The notes beneath the pieces are model-generated. The model was not told where the DNA came from, made no database searches, and saw only the letters and a program-made list of their open reading frames with translations. From Bradyrhizobium diazoefficiens (GTDB lineage: Bacteria; Pseudomonadota; Alphaproteobacteria; Rhizobiales; Xanthobacteraceae), in NCBI RefSeq assembly GCF_016616885.1, contig NZ_CP067102.1, positions 3,438,501 to 3,502,500 on the forward strand: 64,000 nucleotides of DNA, written 5' to 3'. Shown here in pieces: positions 17,098 to 25,651 of this stretch. Position numbers and translations under genes: made by a program. How positions within the stretch are numbered: position 1 is the first letter of the stretch; every line of letters begins with the position of its first letter.

Positions 17098-18759
17098 ATG
17101 GCCACGCAGACAATCTCGATCGGCGGCATCCACGGGGAAGTGCGCGTGTCATGGATTCCCATGATTTCGATCGCGCTCGGCCAGATGATCATGTCGTTCA
17201 ACGTGGCCTCGCTGCCGGTCGCGATGGGTGGCATGGTCACGAGCTTCGGTGTCGCGCCGACCACGGTCGCGACCGGGATCGTGGCGTATTCGATGCTGGT
17301 TGCGGGCTTCGTGATGCTCGGCGCCAAGCTCGCCCAGCGCTTTGGCGCCTTGCAGGTGTTCCGCGGCGCGGTCGTGCTGTTCTTCGTCTCGCAGCTGATG
17401 ATGACGTTCAGTCCGACGGCGACGGTCATGATCTCCGCGCAGGCGCTCTGCGGTGCGTCGGGGGCGGTCATCGTACCCTCGCTCGTGGCGCTGATTGCCG
17501 AGAACTATGCCGGTCGCCAGCAGGCAACCGCGCTTGGCGCGCTCGGCTCCGCGCGTGCGGCGGCCGGTGTGCTGGCCTTCGTGATCGGCGGCGTGCTCGG
17601 CACCTATATCGGCTGGCGGCCGGCGTTCGGCATCCTGATCGCCGCCTCGGCCATCGTGTTCCTGATGAGCTTTCGCCTCAAGCCTGATCGCGGCCGGCCG
17701 GACGTGCAGATCGACCTGGTCGGGGTGGCGCTTGCGGCGAGTGCGATCATTCTCATCAGCTTCGGCTTCAACAATCTGAACGGCTGGGGCCTTGCGGTTG
17801 CGACCGCAAATGCGCCGTTCGATCTGCTCGGCCTGTCGCCCGCGCCGGTCATGATCGTCGTCGGCATCGTGCTGGGTCAGGGCTTCCTGAGGTGGACGCA
17901 CCGGCGCCAGGCCGCCGGCAAGACGCCGCTCCTGGCGCTCGAGGTGATCGACTCGCCGGAGGAGCGCTGTGCGGTTTTTGCTTTGTTCGCGGTGGTCGCG
18001 CTCGAGGCGGCGCTGAACTTCACCGTGCCGCTCTATATCCAGATCGTGCAGGGCCGTTCGCCGATCGCGACCGCGGTGGCGATGATGCCGTTCAACCTCA
18101 CGGTCTTCTTCTCGGCGATGCTGATCGTGAAAGTTTATGAGCGGCTGACGCCGCGGCAGATCGGCCGCTACGGCTTTGCGCTCTGCACCGTCGCGCTGGT
18201 CTGGCTTGCTTTTGTTGTGCGCAACGACTGGAGCGAGGTTCCCGTGCTGCTCGGGCTCGTCCTGTTCGGCATCGGACAGGGCTCGCTGGTGACCTTGCTG
18301 TTCAACGTCCTGGTGACGGCATCGCCGAAGACGCTCGCCGGTGACGTCGGCTCCCTGCGCGGCACCACGCAGAACCTCGCCGCAGCGCTCGGAACGGCGG
18401 TGGCGGGGGCACTGCTGGTCGGCCTGCTCAGCACCATTGCGCTCGGCAAGATCACGGCGAGCCCGATGCTGACGCCGGAGCTCCAGGCGCAGGTCGATCT
18501 CGGCAACATCACCTTCGTCAGCAATGACCGCCTGCGCAGCGTGCTCGAACGCACCAGCGGCACGCCGGAGCAGGTCGCGGAGGCCGTCCGCGTCAACACC
18601 GAGGCGCGGCTGCGTGCGCTGAAGATCGGACTGTTGGTGATGGCGGGTCTCGCGCTGATCGCGATCATCCCGGCGGGACGGCTGCCGAACTACCTGCCTG
18701 GCGAAATTCCGAGCGATGAGGCTGCCGGCGTTGGCGCTAACGAAGGGAGGACGTCATGA
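17098..18759 (+). CDS. MFS transporter, DHA2 (14-TM) type
   Basis: A 553-residue inner-membrane transporter with about 14 hydrophobic helices, the size and pattern of the EmrB/QacA drug:H+ antiporter family. A motif-A-like segment follows TM2 (GAKLAQRFGALQVFRG), and an antiporter-type region lies near ARAAAGVLAFVIGG. GGGAGG-type ribosome site before ATG 17098. Its last codons overlap the next gene's ATG by four bases, so the two are coupled. Substrate unknown; given the glutaminase and HdeD neighbours it may export an amine, acid or stress metabolite. Confidence 0.87.
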   Translation: MATQTISIGGIHGEVRVSWIPMISIALGQMIMSFNVASLPVAMGGMVTSFGVAPTTVATGIVAYSMLVAGFVMLGAKLAQRFGALQVFRGAVVLFFVSQLMMTFSPTATVMISAQALCGASGAVIVPSLVALIAENYAGRQQATALGALGSARAAAGVLAFVIGGVLGTYIGWRPAFGILIAASAIVFLMSFRLKPDRGRPDVQIDLVGVALAASAIILISFGFNNLNGWGLAVATANAPFDLLGLSPAPVMIVVGIVLGQGFLRWTHRRQAAGKTPLLALEVIDSPEERCAVFALFAVVALEAALNFTVPLYIQIVQGRSPIATAVAMMPFNLTVFFSAMLIVKVYERLTPRQIGRYGFALCTVALVWLAFVVRNDWSEVPVLLGLVLFGIGQGSLVTLLFNVLVTASPKTLAGDVGSLRGTTQNLAAALGTAVAGALLVGLLSTIALGKITASPMLTPELQAQVDLGNITFVSNDRLRSVLERTSGTPEQVAEAVRVNTEARLRALKIGLLVMAGLALIAIIPAGRLPNYLPGEIPSDEAAGVGANEGRTS

Positions 18760-19319
18760 CGACTTACGATCACAGCGCGCCGATGGGCGCGACCGGCCTG
18801 CCGCAACCGTCCCGCTGGGTGTGCGTGCTGCTGGGTCTCTTCATGGTGTTCGCGGGACTGATGGTGCTGGGCGACGTTGCCTTCTTCACCGTGATCAGCG
18901 CGCTGTTCATCGGCTGGATGGCGATTGCCACCGGCGCCTTCGAGATTTTTCACGCGTTCTGGACCAAGGGCTGGGGCGGCTTCGTCTGGCAGGTGGCGCT
19001 CGGCGTTCTCTACATCGCCTTTGGCATTATTCTGATCAGCCAGCCGCTGACCGGCGCGCTGCTGCTGACCTATGTGCTTGGCCTCGCGCTTCTCGTCTCC
19101 GGGGTGGTGCGCATGCTGATCGGCTTTGGCCGCTGGCGGCAGGGCGGCGGCATCATGCTGGCGTCCGGCCTGTTCGGCGTGCTGGCCGGTCTCATCATTC
19201 TCACCGGTTTTCCGATGACCGGGCTCTGGGTGCTCGGAATGCTGCTCGGCATCGATCTGTTGTCGCATGGCATCGGCTGGCTGACGTTTGCGTGGCGGCC
19301 CGTGGCTGCAACTGCATAA
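18756..19319 (+). CDS. HdeD family membrane protein (DUF308)
   Basis: A 187-residue inner-membrane protein with six hydrophobic helices arranged as the DUF308/HdeD repeat (paired-helix units such as ITGAFEIFHAF-like and RMLIGFGRW). HdeD contributes to acid resistance at high cell density in E. coli. It overlaps the MFS gene by four bases (ATGA) and is 24 bases from the amidohydrolase, so it lies in the middle of the operon. The mechanism of this family is not established. Confidence 0.88.
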   Translation: MTTYDHSAPMGATGLPQPSRWVCVLLGLFMVFAGLMVLGDVAFFTVISALFIGWMAIATGAFEIFHAFWTKGWGGFVWQVALGVLYIAFGIILISQPLTGALLLTYVLGLALLVSGVVRMLIGFGRWRQGGGIMLASGLFGVLAGLIILTGFPMTGLWVLGMLLGIDLLSHGIGWLTFAWRPVAATA

Positions 19320-19343
19320 CAACGGTCGGGGCGGAGACTGAAT

Positions 19344-20684
19344 ATGTTGGGATTGAAGGCGCGGGCCGGGCTCGCGGTGCTGCTTGCAGGGCTTCTCTGC
19401 AGCGCGTCGCCAGCACCGGCCCAGCAGGATTCTGCCGTCCTGTTCCGCGACGTCAAAATCTTCGTCGGCAAGAACGGAACGCTCTCAGCCGCGTCCAATG
19501 TCCTGGTCAGGGACGGGAAGATCGAGAAGATCTCGACCGCGGATATCAGTGCTACCGGCCAGGTGATCGACGGCGGCGGCCGCGTGCTGATGCCGGGGCT
19601 AATCGATGCGCATTGGCACGCAATGTTGGTGCGCCCGACGCCGATGGCCGCGCTCGCAGGCGATATCGGCTACAACAATCTGCTCGCCGCCGGCGAAGCG
19701 ACCGCGACGCTGATGCGCGGCTTCACCACGGTGCGCGACATGGGTGGGCCGAGTTTTGGCCTCAAGCAGGCCATCGACGAGGATCTCGTCGCAGGTCCCC
19801 GCATCTATCCGTCCGGCGCCATCATCACCATCACCGGCGGCCACGGCGACTTCCGCCAGCTTTCCGACTTGCCACGCACCATCGGCGGCATGCTCAGCCG
19901 CATGGAGCGGATCGGCGGCAGCATGGTCGCCGACAGTCCCGACGAGGTGCGCGTGCGCGCCCGCGAGCAGCTGATGCAGGGTGCTTCCCAGGTGAAGCTC
20001 ACCGCGGGCGGCGGCGTGGCCTCGCCGTTCAGCCCGTTGGACGTCTCGACCTTCACCGAGCCCGAGCTGCGCGCCGCCGTCGAGGCCGCCGACAGTTGGG
20101 GCACCTACGTTGCCACCCACGCCTATACGCCGGTCGCGATCCAGCGCTCGATCGCCGCCGGCGTCAGATGCATCGAGCACGGCCATCTCATGGACGAGGC
20201 GAGCGCAAAGCTGATGGCTGAGAAGGGGATCTGGCTGAGCACGCAGCCTTTCCTGGATCTGTCCGGCGCCGCCGCGCTCGGGCCTTCGGAACAGGACAAG
20301 ATGCGGCAGGTGGTTGCCGGCACCGACCGCGTCTATGCGCTGGCAAAGAAATACCACCTCAAGACCGCATTCGGCACCGATGTCCTGTTCTCGCAGGCGC
20401 AAGCGGAAAAGCAAGGCTCGATGCTGGCCGCGCTGACCCGCTGGTACACGCCGGCCGAAGCGCTGGCCATGGCGACGTCGACCAATGCCGAACTCTTGAG
20501 CCTGTCGGGCCTGCGCAATCCCTATCCCGGTAAGCTCGGCGTGGTGGAGGAGGGTGCGCTCGCCGATCTCCTGCTGGTCGACGGCAATCCGCTCGACAAC
20601 ATCGCGCTCGTCGAGGATCCCGCGAAGAACTTCATGGTGATCGTGAAGGGCGGCAAGATCTACAAGAACATCCTCACGCACTGA
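19344..20684 (+). CDS. Secreted amidohydrolase family protein
   Basis: A 446-residue metal-dependent hydrolase with a signal peptide (cleavage near APAQ). Metal ligands of the amidohydrolase barrel are visible: HxH in DAHWHA, a Lys in QVKLTAGGG, His in THAYTP, His in IEHGH and the catalytic Asp in FGTDV. The closest functional types are imidazolonepropionase- or prolidase-like amidohydrolases exported to the periplasm. As the last gene of the glsA operon it may release ammonia or amino acids from amide substrates; this is inference. Confidence 0.87.
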   Translation: MLGLKARAGLAVLLAGLLCSASPAPAQQDSAVLFRDVKIFVGKNGTLSAASNVLVRDGKIEKISTADISATGQVIDGGGRVLMPGLIDAHWHAMLVRPTPMAALAGDIGYNNLLAAGEATATLMRGFTTVRDMGGPSFGLKQAIDEDLVAGPRIYPSGAIITITGGHGDFRQLSDLPRTIGGMLSRMERIGGSMVADSPDEVRVRAREQLMQGASQVKLTAGGGVASPFSPLDVSTFTEPELRAAVEAADSWGTYVATHAYTPVAIQRSIAAGVRCIEHGHLMDEASAKLMAEKGIWLSTQPFLDLSGAAALGPSEQDKMRQVVAGTDRVYALAKKYHLKTAFGTDVLFSQAQAEKQGSMLAALTRWYTPAEALAMATSTNAELLSLSGLRNPYPGKLGVVEEGALADLLLVDGNPLDNIALVEDPAKNFMVIVKGGKIYKNILTH

Positions 20685-20693
20685 AGGCTGTCG

Positions 20694-20813
20694 CCAAAAA
20701 AGTTGCGCCCAGCCATTGGGGGATGGCTGGGCGCGCGCGAACCGGTCTGGGACGGGGAGGGGTGGGGATGTGACCGGGTCGCGTAACTCGTTGTCTCGTT
20801 CCTACTGATCGAC
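20694..20813 (-). ncRNA. Structured 3' region or small RNA with C-rich loop and terminator
   Basis: Read on the minus strand after the transglutaminase-like gene. A hairpin closed by ACCGGTC-type arms (about 20740-20780) exposes the C-rich loop CCCCACCCCTCCCC. An 11-bp terminator stem follows (20705-20715 with 20724-20734), then a run of six T (20696-20701 on the plus strand are A). C-rich single-stranded loops with CCUCC-like cores are the usual anti-Shine-Dalgarno feature of rhizobial small RNAs. It could equally be just the 3' untranslated region. No promoter of its own was identified. Confidence 0.4.
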
Positions 20814-21440
20814 TTACTGGTCTCTTGCGCTGGCGGTGGAGACCGCCGGCTTGGTATCGCCGAGCGAAACCCAGACGTTGGGATCGGCCTGCGACTGGCG
20901 CTTGACGAAGCGGTAGCCGGTCTCCGTCCAGGCAACGACGCTCTCGTTCTGATTGTCGAGAACGAACTCGCCCTTGTCGGTCTTCACCGTCAGCACCGCG
21001 TGTCCTTCACCCTTCTTGTCGCGCACGACGGTGATGAGCAGGGCCTCGCGCGGCCATCCGGCATCAATCAGCATCTTGCGCTTCAACAGCACGTAGTCTT
21101 CACAGTCGCCGTAACCATCGGTCGGCAGCGACCACTTCTCGATCACGCCCCAGTGGTCCTGGTCGGTCAAAGGCTTGATCGTCTCGTTGACCCAGCGATT
21201 GACCTTGGTCAGGTCGCGCCACGCGGTCTGCGACATCGCGATGTCGCGCGGTTGCGTCGGCCCGCTCTGACACTGAGCGGCATTCTCTGCGCAAAACTCG
21301 ACCCAGCCAATCGGCGCACGCGCGGTGTCGCCGAGGCTTGCGTAGAGCAGACGGCTTTCACCGGCCTGCGCTGCCGCGCTGATCCCGAAGAGCATGGCAG
21401 CAAGTGCCAGCGCCTTCCCCTGTGCCCTGAAGTCCAACAT
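20814..21440 (-). CDS. Transglutaminase-like cysteine peptidase (BTLCP family)
   Basis: A 208-residue exported protein with a signal peptide (cleavage near AAQAG). The catalytic triad of bacterial transglutaminase-like cysteine proteinases is intact: Cys113 (GDCEDY), His147 (GHAVLTV) and Asp162 (LDNQ). LapG, the best-studied relative, is a periplasmic protease that releases a surface adhesin under c-di-GMP control through LapD. No lapD or adhesin gene adjoins, though a PilZ gene is the next upstream neighbour. Family assignment firm; target unknown. Confidence 0.9.
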   Translation of the reverse strand: MLDFRAQGKALALAAMLFGISAAAQAGESRLLYASLGDTARAPIGWVEFCAENAAQCQSGPTQPRDIAMSQTAWRDLTKVNRWVNETIKPLTDQDHWGVIEKWSLPTDGYGDCEDYVLLKRKMLIDAGWPREALLITVVRDKKGEGHAVLTVKTDKGEFVLDNQNESVVAWTETGYRFVKRQSQADPNVWVSLGDTKPAVSTASARDQ

Positions 21441-21770
21441 TGCGGCCCCCGTTTCTTGTTGGGACCACGTTTCGCACGGAGCTTTTGAGTTGGCGCTAAG
21501 TCAGCCAAGTCAAGTCGAGATGAATGCAAGTAAAAGGCGCAGCGAATTCGATCTATACTTGAATCGAATTCGAATAAAATTTGAGAATACTGCAATCGAT
21601 TCAAATTGTAGGGATTAACGCGGAAACGCTGGCGGAAGTGCTGTTTCCATCCGCGCAGGGGCCGTGCGTTAACCTGCGTGATACCGCATCCGGACGCAAA
21701 AAAAGCGGCATCCGTATCGCGGAGGCCGCCTTTGAGGCTGAGAAAACCGGGGTTTTGGCGTTGTCGCGCT
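21441..21770. other. Intergenic region with AT-rich inverted repeat
   Basis: About 330 bases. It contains an unusually AT-rich island (21541-21610) with a 9-bp inverted repeat (TTGAATCGA at 21559-21567, TCGATTCAA at 21596-21604) and repeated GAATTCGA motifs. This lies 100-165 bases upstream of the transglutaminase-like gene and looks like its promoter/operator region. The PilZ gene terminator occupies the other end. Confidence 0.5.
21698..21729 (-). terminator. Rho-independent terminator after the PilZ gene
   Basis: A 10-bp stem with one mismatch (705-714 with 720-729 of 21 kb) is flanked on the plus strand by seven A residues (21698-21704), giving a T7 tail on the minus strand. It lies about 40 bases past the PilZ stop. 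Confidence 0.75.
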
Positions 21771-22382
21771 TTACCGCGCGGTAACGCTCTCTTCGAGTGT
21801 CTCGATCGGCTGCGAGTGCAAGAACTCCAGCGCGAAGCCGTCTTCGAGGTTTCGGACCACACGGCCCTGGACCCGGCCGAGCAGAACCGTCGATTTCAGC
21901 GGCGGACGGTTCTCCGCGGCGATGGCAGCACCCGACAGCGAGAGGTCGATGATGCGGCAGGTCATCTTGGTGCCGTCCTCGAGCGTCAGCACCGCGATCG
22001 GGTTGCGCGGCACGATACGGTCGTGGCGGCGGTCCTCGGGCAGGTTGAGGATGTCGCGGTTGGCGAGCCAGGTCAGCTGGGCCGCCAGCTTGTCGCGCTT
22101 GCGCGGCGTCGCGCCGACCGTCATCGCAAAACCGTTGTCGATGATCCGGGTGATCTTGCCCTCGACCCGGCCGATATGGTCGAGATAGGCGACCACGCGG
22201 TCGCCGACATTGCCGATGCCGGGCGCCAGCAGCGCGAGCCCGCCGGGCGACATGTTGATCACCTGGCAGGGGAATTCACGGCGATCCGGCAGCATGTAAC
22301 GGCCGAGCAGGTGCACCTTCACCCGCTGGAAACGCCGACGCTCCTCGGCGGCCGGAAGAAATTTTTTGTTCGCCAACGCCAT
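21771..22382 (-). CDS. Protein with tandem PilZ domains
   Basis: A 203-residue cytoplasmic protein with two PilZ-like domains in tandem (about residues 10-95 and 110-195). The first carries the RxxxR-type signature (RRRFQRVKV) and a D/N-x-S-x-x-G-like motif (NMSPGGLAL); the second has DLSLSGAAI with its basic patch (RHDRIVPR). Such domains bind c-di-GMP. The ATG at 22382 is preferred to an upstream start because it begins just before the family region. A near-match to a CtrA-type box lies about 60 bases upstream (22441-22455). Target process unknown. Confidence 0.85.
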   Translation of the reverse strand: MALANKKFLPAAEERRRFQRVKVHLLGRYMLPDRREFPCQVINMSPGGLALLAPGIGNVGDRVVAYLDHIGRVEGKITRIIDNGFAMTVGATPRKRDKLAAQLTWLANRDILNLPEDRRHDRIVPRNPIAVLTLEDGTKMTCRIIDLSLSGAAIAAENRPPLKSTVLLGRVQGRVVRNLEDGFALEFLHSQPIETLEESVTAR

Positions 22383-22451
22383 TTTCACTACCCGACCCCC
22401 CGCCCGGGCGGCCTCCGGCACGACCCTAAGGTGTATAGGGTTAATGCCGCG

Positions 22452-23744
22452 TTATGATTTGGCGCGGCGAACACGCACCGACACGATGCGTTCAAATAGC
22501 CACATCAGCGGCGGGCAGGCCAAAACCGTCAACGCGCCAAGGTCGAGCGCGACCGCCGCGGTCCCCGCCGATTTGGCCAGCCACCCCGCCACCGCCGGCC
22601 CCAACATCATCGCGCCATAGAAGAGGGTATAGAACACGCCCATGCCGATCGCCCTGGTCTCCGGGACGAGCACGCGGGCGGCGAGACTCATGATCGGGCC
22701 GGCCGGATGGCCGCCGATCAGGCCGATCAGGACCAGGATCGTGATCACGCCATCCGACCGGGTCAGCCAGGCCAACAGGGCGGCCACCACGAGGCTGGCC
22801 GCGATCGCCAATGTAAAGGGCCGCTTGAAGCGATCGGCGAGGTACCCGCCCGCCGGCACCGAGATCACCGACAGCCACATCACGACGCTGATCGCCGAGC
22901 CTGCCGCCGAAATGCTCCAGCCGCGCTCGGCGAGCAAGGAGGGGCCGAACGAGAAGATCATGGCGAAGCCGACATTATAGAGGCCCCAGATCAGCCCAGC
23001 GACGATCACCGCGAGCAGTGCGAGCGGATCGAGCCGGCCTGATCCGGCTGCGCTGACTGTTACGCTCGGCGGCGGTTGGTAGAGCATGATGAGTGCAACG
23101 CCAATCGCGCTCAGTGCACCGGTCGCGGCGAACACGGCGCCGGCGCCATAGGCGGTGCCTATCGCCGGCAGCACCAGCAGCGAGATCGCAACGCCCGCCG
23201 GCCAGGAGTTGACGAAGATCGCCATCGCGGTTGCAATCTCCTTACCGGCAAACCAGTCGGTGCCCATCTTCGTGAGCTGCACCGTCAGCAGCACGCCGCC
23301 GGCGCCGGAGACGAGCCGGCCTGTCAGCTGCAGGCCCCAGATGTCGGTGGTCGCCATCACCAGGCTGCCCGCCGTCATCAGCAGCAGCGCCGCGATCGTG
23401 GTCGGCTTGTCACCGAGCGTTCGCCCGATCGCGCCGCCCGGCAGCGCCAGCACCACGCCCGGGGTGAAATAGAGCCCGATCAGGATGCCGATATCGGCGA
23501 GCCCGACGCCGAAGGTCTTTTCAAGCAGCGGCGCAACTGCCGCCACGCTCTGAAACTGGAACGCGATGGTGAGCCGAACGACGAACAGGATCGCAAGAAT
23601 AGCCCAGCGATTGCGCAATGCCCGATCTCCCCGGCCGTTGCGAAGAGCGTGCTGTGGCAGTGCTCCGGAGTCAACCGGCTGCGCCGGACTGCTTTCGTCC
23701 TCAGCCATGAGTGCAGCGACATTCGGATTTTTCTCTTCCGGCAT
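22452..23744 (-). CDS. MFS transporter, 12-TM type
   Basis: A 430-residue transporter with about 12 hydrophobic helices and a hydrophilic N-terminal tail of about 45 residues. The loop after TM2 has the MFS motif-A form (PGGAIGRTLGDKPTT) and the central loop is short. The overall pattern is closest to the CynX/NimT-like branch of the superfamily. Its 3' end lies 70 bases from the PilZ start on the same strand, but with an AT-rich gap containing a CtrA-type near-match, so it is probably transcribed separately. Substrate unknown. Confidence 0.83.
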   Translation of the reverse strand: MPEEKNPNVAALMAEDESSPAQPVDSGALPQHALRNGRGDRALRNRWAILAILFVVRLTIAFQFQSVAAVAPLLEKTFGVGLADIGILIGLYFTPGVVLALPGGAIGRTLGDKPTTIAALLLMTAGSLVMATTDIWGLQLTGRLVSGAGGVLLTVQLTKMGTDWFAGKEIATAMAIFVNSWPAGVAISLLVLPAIGTAYGAGAVFAATGALSAIGVALIMLYQPPPSVTVSAAGSGRLDPLALLAVIVAGLIWGLYNVGFAMIFSFGPSLLAERGWSISAAGSAISVVMWLSVISVPAGGYLADRFKRPFTLAIAASLVVAALLAWLTRSDGVITILVLIGLIGGHPAGPIMSLAARVLVPETRAIGMGVFYTLFYGAMMLGPAVAGWLAKSAGTAAVALDLGALTVLACPPLMWLFERIVSVRVRRAKS

Positions 23745-23859
23745 GTGTTGCGCTCAAGCGGGCCACGAGACCCGCGCTTGGCACGACCACGCATCTCACA
23801 TACGCTTCGCCTCACGCCCGGACCAACAATCATAACAGAGGGGCGGCGAGGAAACAGCC

Positions 23860-25011
23860 ATGGAACAGATCCGCGTCTGCACCCACGCAGGGCCGGGCGC
23901 AGAGCCCGTGATCAAAACCGTGCCGTGGCCGACGGTCGGCCGGAAGGGTGCGCTGATCAAGATCGGTGCGTGCGGCGTCTGCGGCACCGATTTGCATATC
24001 CTGAAAGGCCATTGGCCGAAGCCGCTGCCTTGGCCGTTCACGCTTGGCCACGAGATTGGCGGTGTCATCGTCGAATGCGGCGACGAATTTACTGAGGATT
24101 TCATGAGCAAGCCGCTCAAGGTCGGATCGAAGGTGATGATCCCGCCGCTGATGCCGTGCGGCCGCTGCTATTACTGCATTCATTATCCGCAGACCGCCAA
24201 CAAATGCCTGACGCCGGTCTATTACGGCCGCTATCTCGGCTTCGACAAGGCGCCGCACATGTGGGGCGGCTGGGCCGAATATGTCTATGTCGATCTCGAC
24301 ATGTTGCCGGGCACCAAGATCTACAAGCTGCCCGACGACATGTCGCTGCGCCTTGGCGCGCTGTCGGAGCCGCTGACCTCCTGCATCCGCGCCTTCAACC
24401 GTGCGACCCGCGCCGGCGGCTTCACCTGGGCCGACACGGTGGTGATCCAGGGCTCGGGCCCGATCGGCATTTTGGCGGTCGCGGCCGCAAAAGAGATGGG
24501 GGCAGGGCGCGTCATCTGCGTCGGTGCGCCGGAGGAGCCGCGGCTCAAGCTCGCGCGCGAGTTCGGCGCGGAAGCGACCGTGAACATCGAGCAGATCACA
24601 TCGCCGCAAGATCGTATCGCGCGCGTCCGCGAGATCGTCGGTGGCTTCGGCGCCGATCTGGTGATGGATTGCTCGGGTCATCCGACCGCCGGCCCCGAAG
24701 GCATCGAGATGCTGCGTGACGGCGGCACCTATGTCGAGATGGGCCAGTTCACCGATGCCGGCTCGATCGAGACCTCCTGGCACCGCGTCTGCACCAAGGA
24801 CCTCAACGTGCTGGGGTCCTGGGGCTTTACCGGCAACGATCTGCCGCTCGGTGTCGACATGCTCTACCGCACCCGTGACAAATATCCCTGGTTGAAGATG
24901 CAGACGATCTATCCGTTCACGGAAGCGGGCGTGGCACAGGCGGTGAAGGACGCGATGGCGATGAAGACGGTGAAGTCGACCATCGTGCCGTGGCCGGAAT
25001 TGGTGGAATAA
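23860..25011 (+). CDS. Zinc-dependent medium-chain alcohol dehydrogenase
   Basis: A 383-residue cytoplasmic oxidoreductase. Catalytic zinc ligands are Cys41 (GVCGTD) and the His64-Glu65 pair in LGHEIGG. Structural zinc cysteines are at 100, 103, 106 and about 116, the last spaced two residues wider than the textbook pattern. The Rossmann nucleotide site is GSGPIGILAVAAA. ATG 23860 has a GAGG-type ribosome site. Substrate is not evident; the enlarged loop rich in Lys/Met around residues 80-95 sets it apart from standard alcohol dehydrogenase. Followed by a type B palindrome. Confidence 0.88.
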   Translation: MEQIRVCTHAGPGAEPVIKTVPWPTVGRKGALIKIGACGVCGTDLHILKGHWPKPLPWPFTLGHEIGGVIVECGDEFTEDFMSKPLKVGSKVMIPPLMPCGRCYYCIHYPQTANKCLTPVYYGRYLGFDKAPHMWGGWAEYVYVDLDMLPGTKIYKLPDDMSLRLGALSEPLTSCIRAFNRATRAGGFTWADTVVIQGSGPIGILAVAAAKEMGAGRVICVGAPEEPRLKLAREFGAEATVNIEQITSPQDRIARVREIVGGFGADLVMDCSGHPTAGPEGIEMLRDGGTYVEMGQFTDAGSIETSWHRVCTKDLNVLGSWGFTGNDLPLGVDMLYRTRDKYPWLKMQTIYPFTEAGVAQAVKDAMAMKTVKSTIVPWPELVE

Positions 25012-25015
25012 GATT

Positions 25016-25087
25016 GTAGCCCGGATGGAGCGCAGCGTAATCCGGGGCGGGCGATCCCGCATTCCGCTCTGCTCCATGCGGGCTACG
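25016..25087. repeat. Palindromic repeat, type B
   Basis: A palindrome beginning GTAGCCCGGATGGAGCGCAG and ending in its complement-like GCTCCATGCGGGCTACG. It follows the dehydrogenase stop by four bases and precedes a VOC-family gene. A decayed copy lies at 39526-39602. Related GTAGCCCGGATG palindromes are widespread in Bradyrhizobium intergenic DNA. Confidence 0.8.
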
Positions 25088-25101
25088 ATTTGGAGTTTGG
25101 A

Positions 25102-25542
25102 ATGAAGGGCGAAATGACGAGCGAACAGACAACAGGAGCCAACCCGCGCACCCACTCGCCCTTCAGCGCCATCCGCGCGATCGACTACACCGTGATCTTC
25201 GTGCGCGACATGGCCGCGATGCGCCGCTTCTATGAGGACGTGCTCGCCTTATCCCCGTTGCGCGAGCTTTCGCCGAACTGGATCGAATACGGGTTGGGCA
25301 GCAACACGCTCGTCCTGGCGCGACCAAGCCGGACCGCGGCGGATGCGCCGATGCCAGTGGGGAGCGCCTCGCTGCAACTGGCCTTCAGGGTCTCCGCAAC
25401 CGAGGTCGATGCCTGTGCTGACGAACTCGTGCGGCAGGGCGTGCCGCTGCTGTCGTCACCGACAAACCAGCCGTTTGGGCATCGGACGCTGTTCTTTCGG
25501 GATCCCGACGGCAATCTGCTGGAGGTCTATGCCGAGATATGA
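25102..25542 (+). CDS. VOC family (glyoxalase/bleomycin-resistance fold) protein
   Basis: A 146-residue protein with one VOC domain (about residues 25-145). The betaalphabetabetabeta half-modules show HTYxV-like start (IDYTVIFVRDM), an RFYEDVLAL helix and the closing metal-ligand motif NLLEVYAEI. Starting ATG 25102 has GGAG 7 bases upstream. VOC enzymes include glyoxalase, dioxygenases and resistance proteins; I cannot name the substrate. It may be cotranscribed with nothing, as palindromes flank its 5' side. Confidence 0.82.
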   Translation: MKGEMTSEQTTGANPRTHSPFSAIRAIDYTVIFVRDMAAMRRFYEDVLALSPLRELSPNWIEYGLGSNTLVLARPSRTAADAPMPVGSASLQLAFRVSATEVDACADELVRQGVPLLSSPTNQPFGHRTLFFRDPDGNLLEVYAEI

Positions 25543-25651
25543 GTTGGGCCGGGGCAAACGCCCAAAAAGTTCCTCAGGGAATCCGCGACTTATTCACGTC
25601 GCGGTGAAACTTAGGCCCCAGTTCCGGCTTTCAGTTCACGGGAGAGTTATT

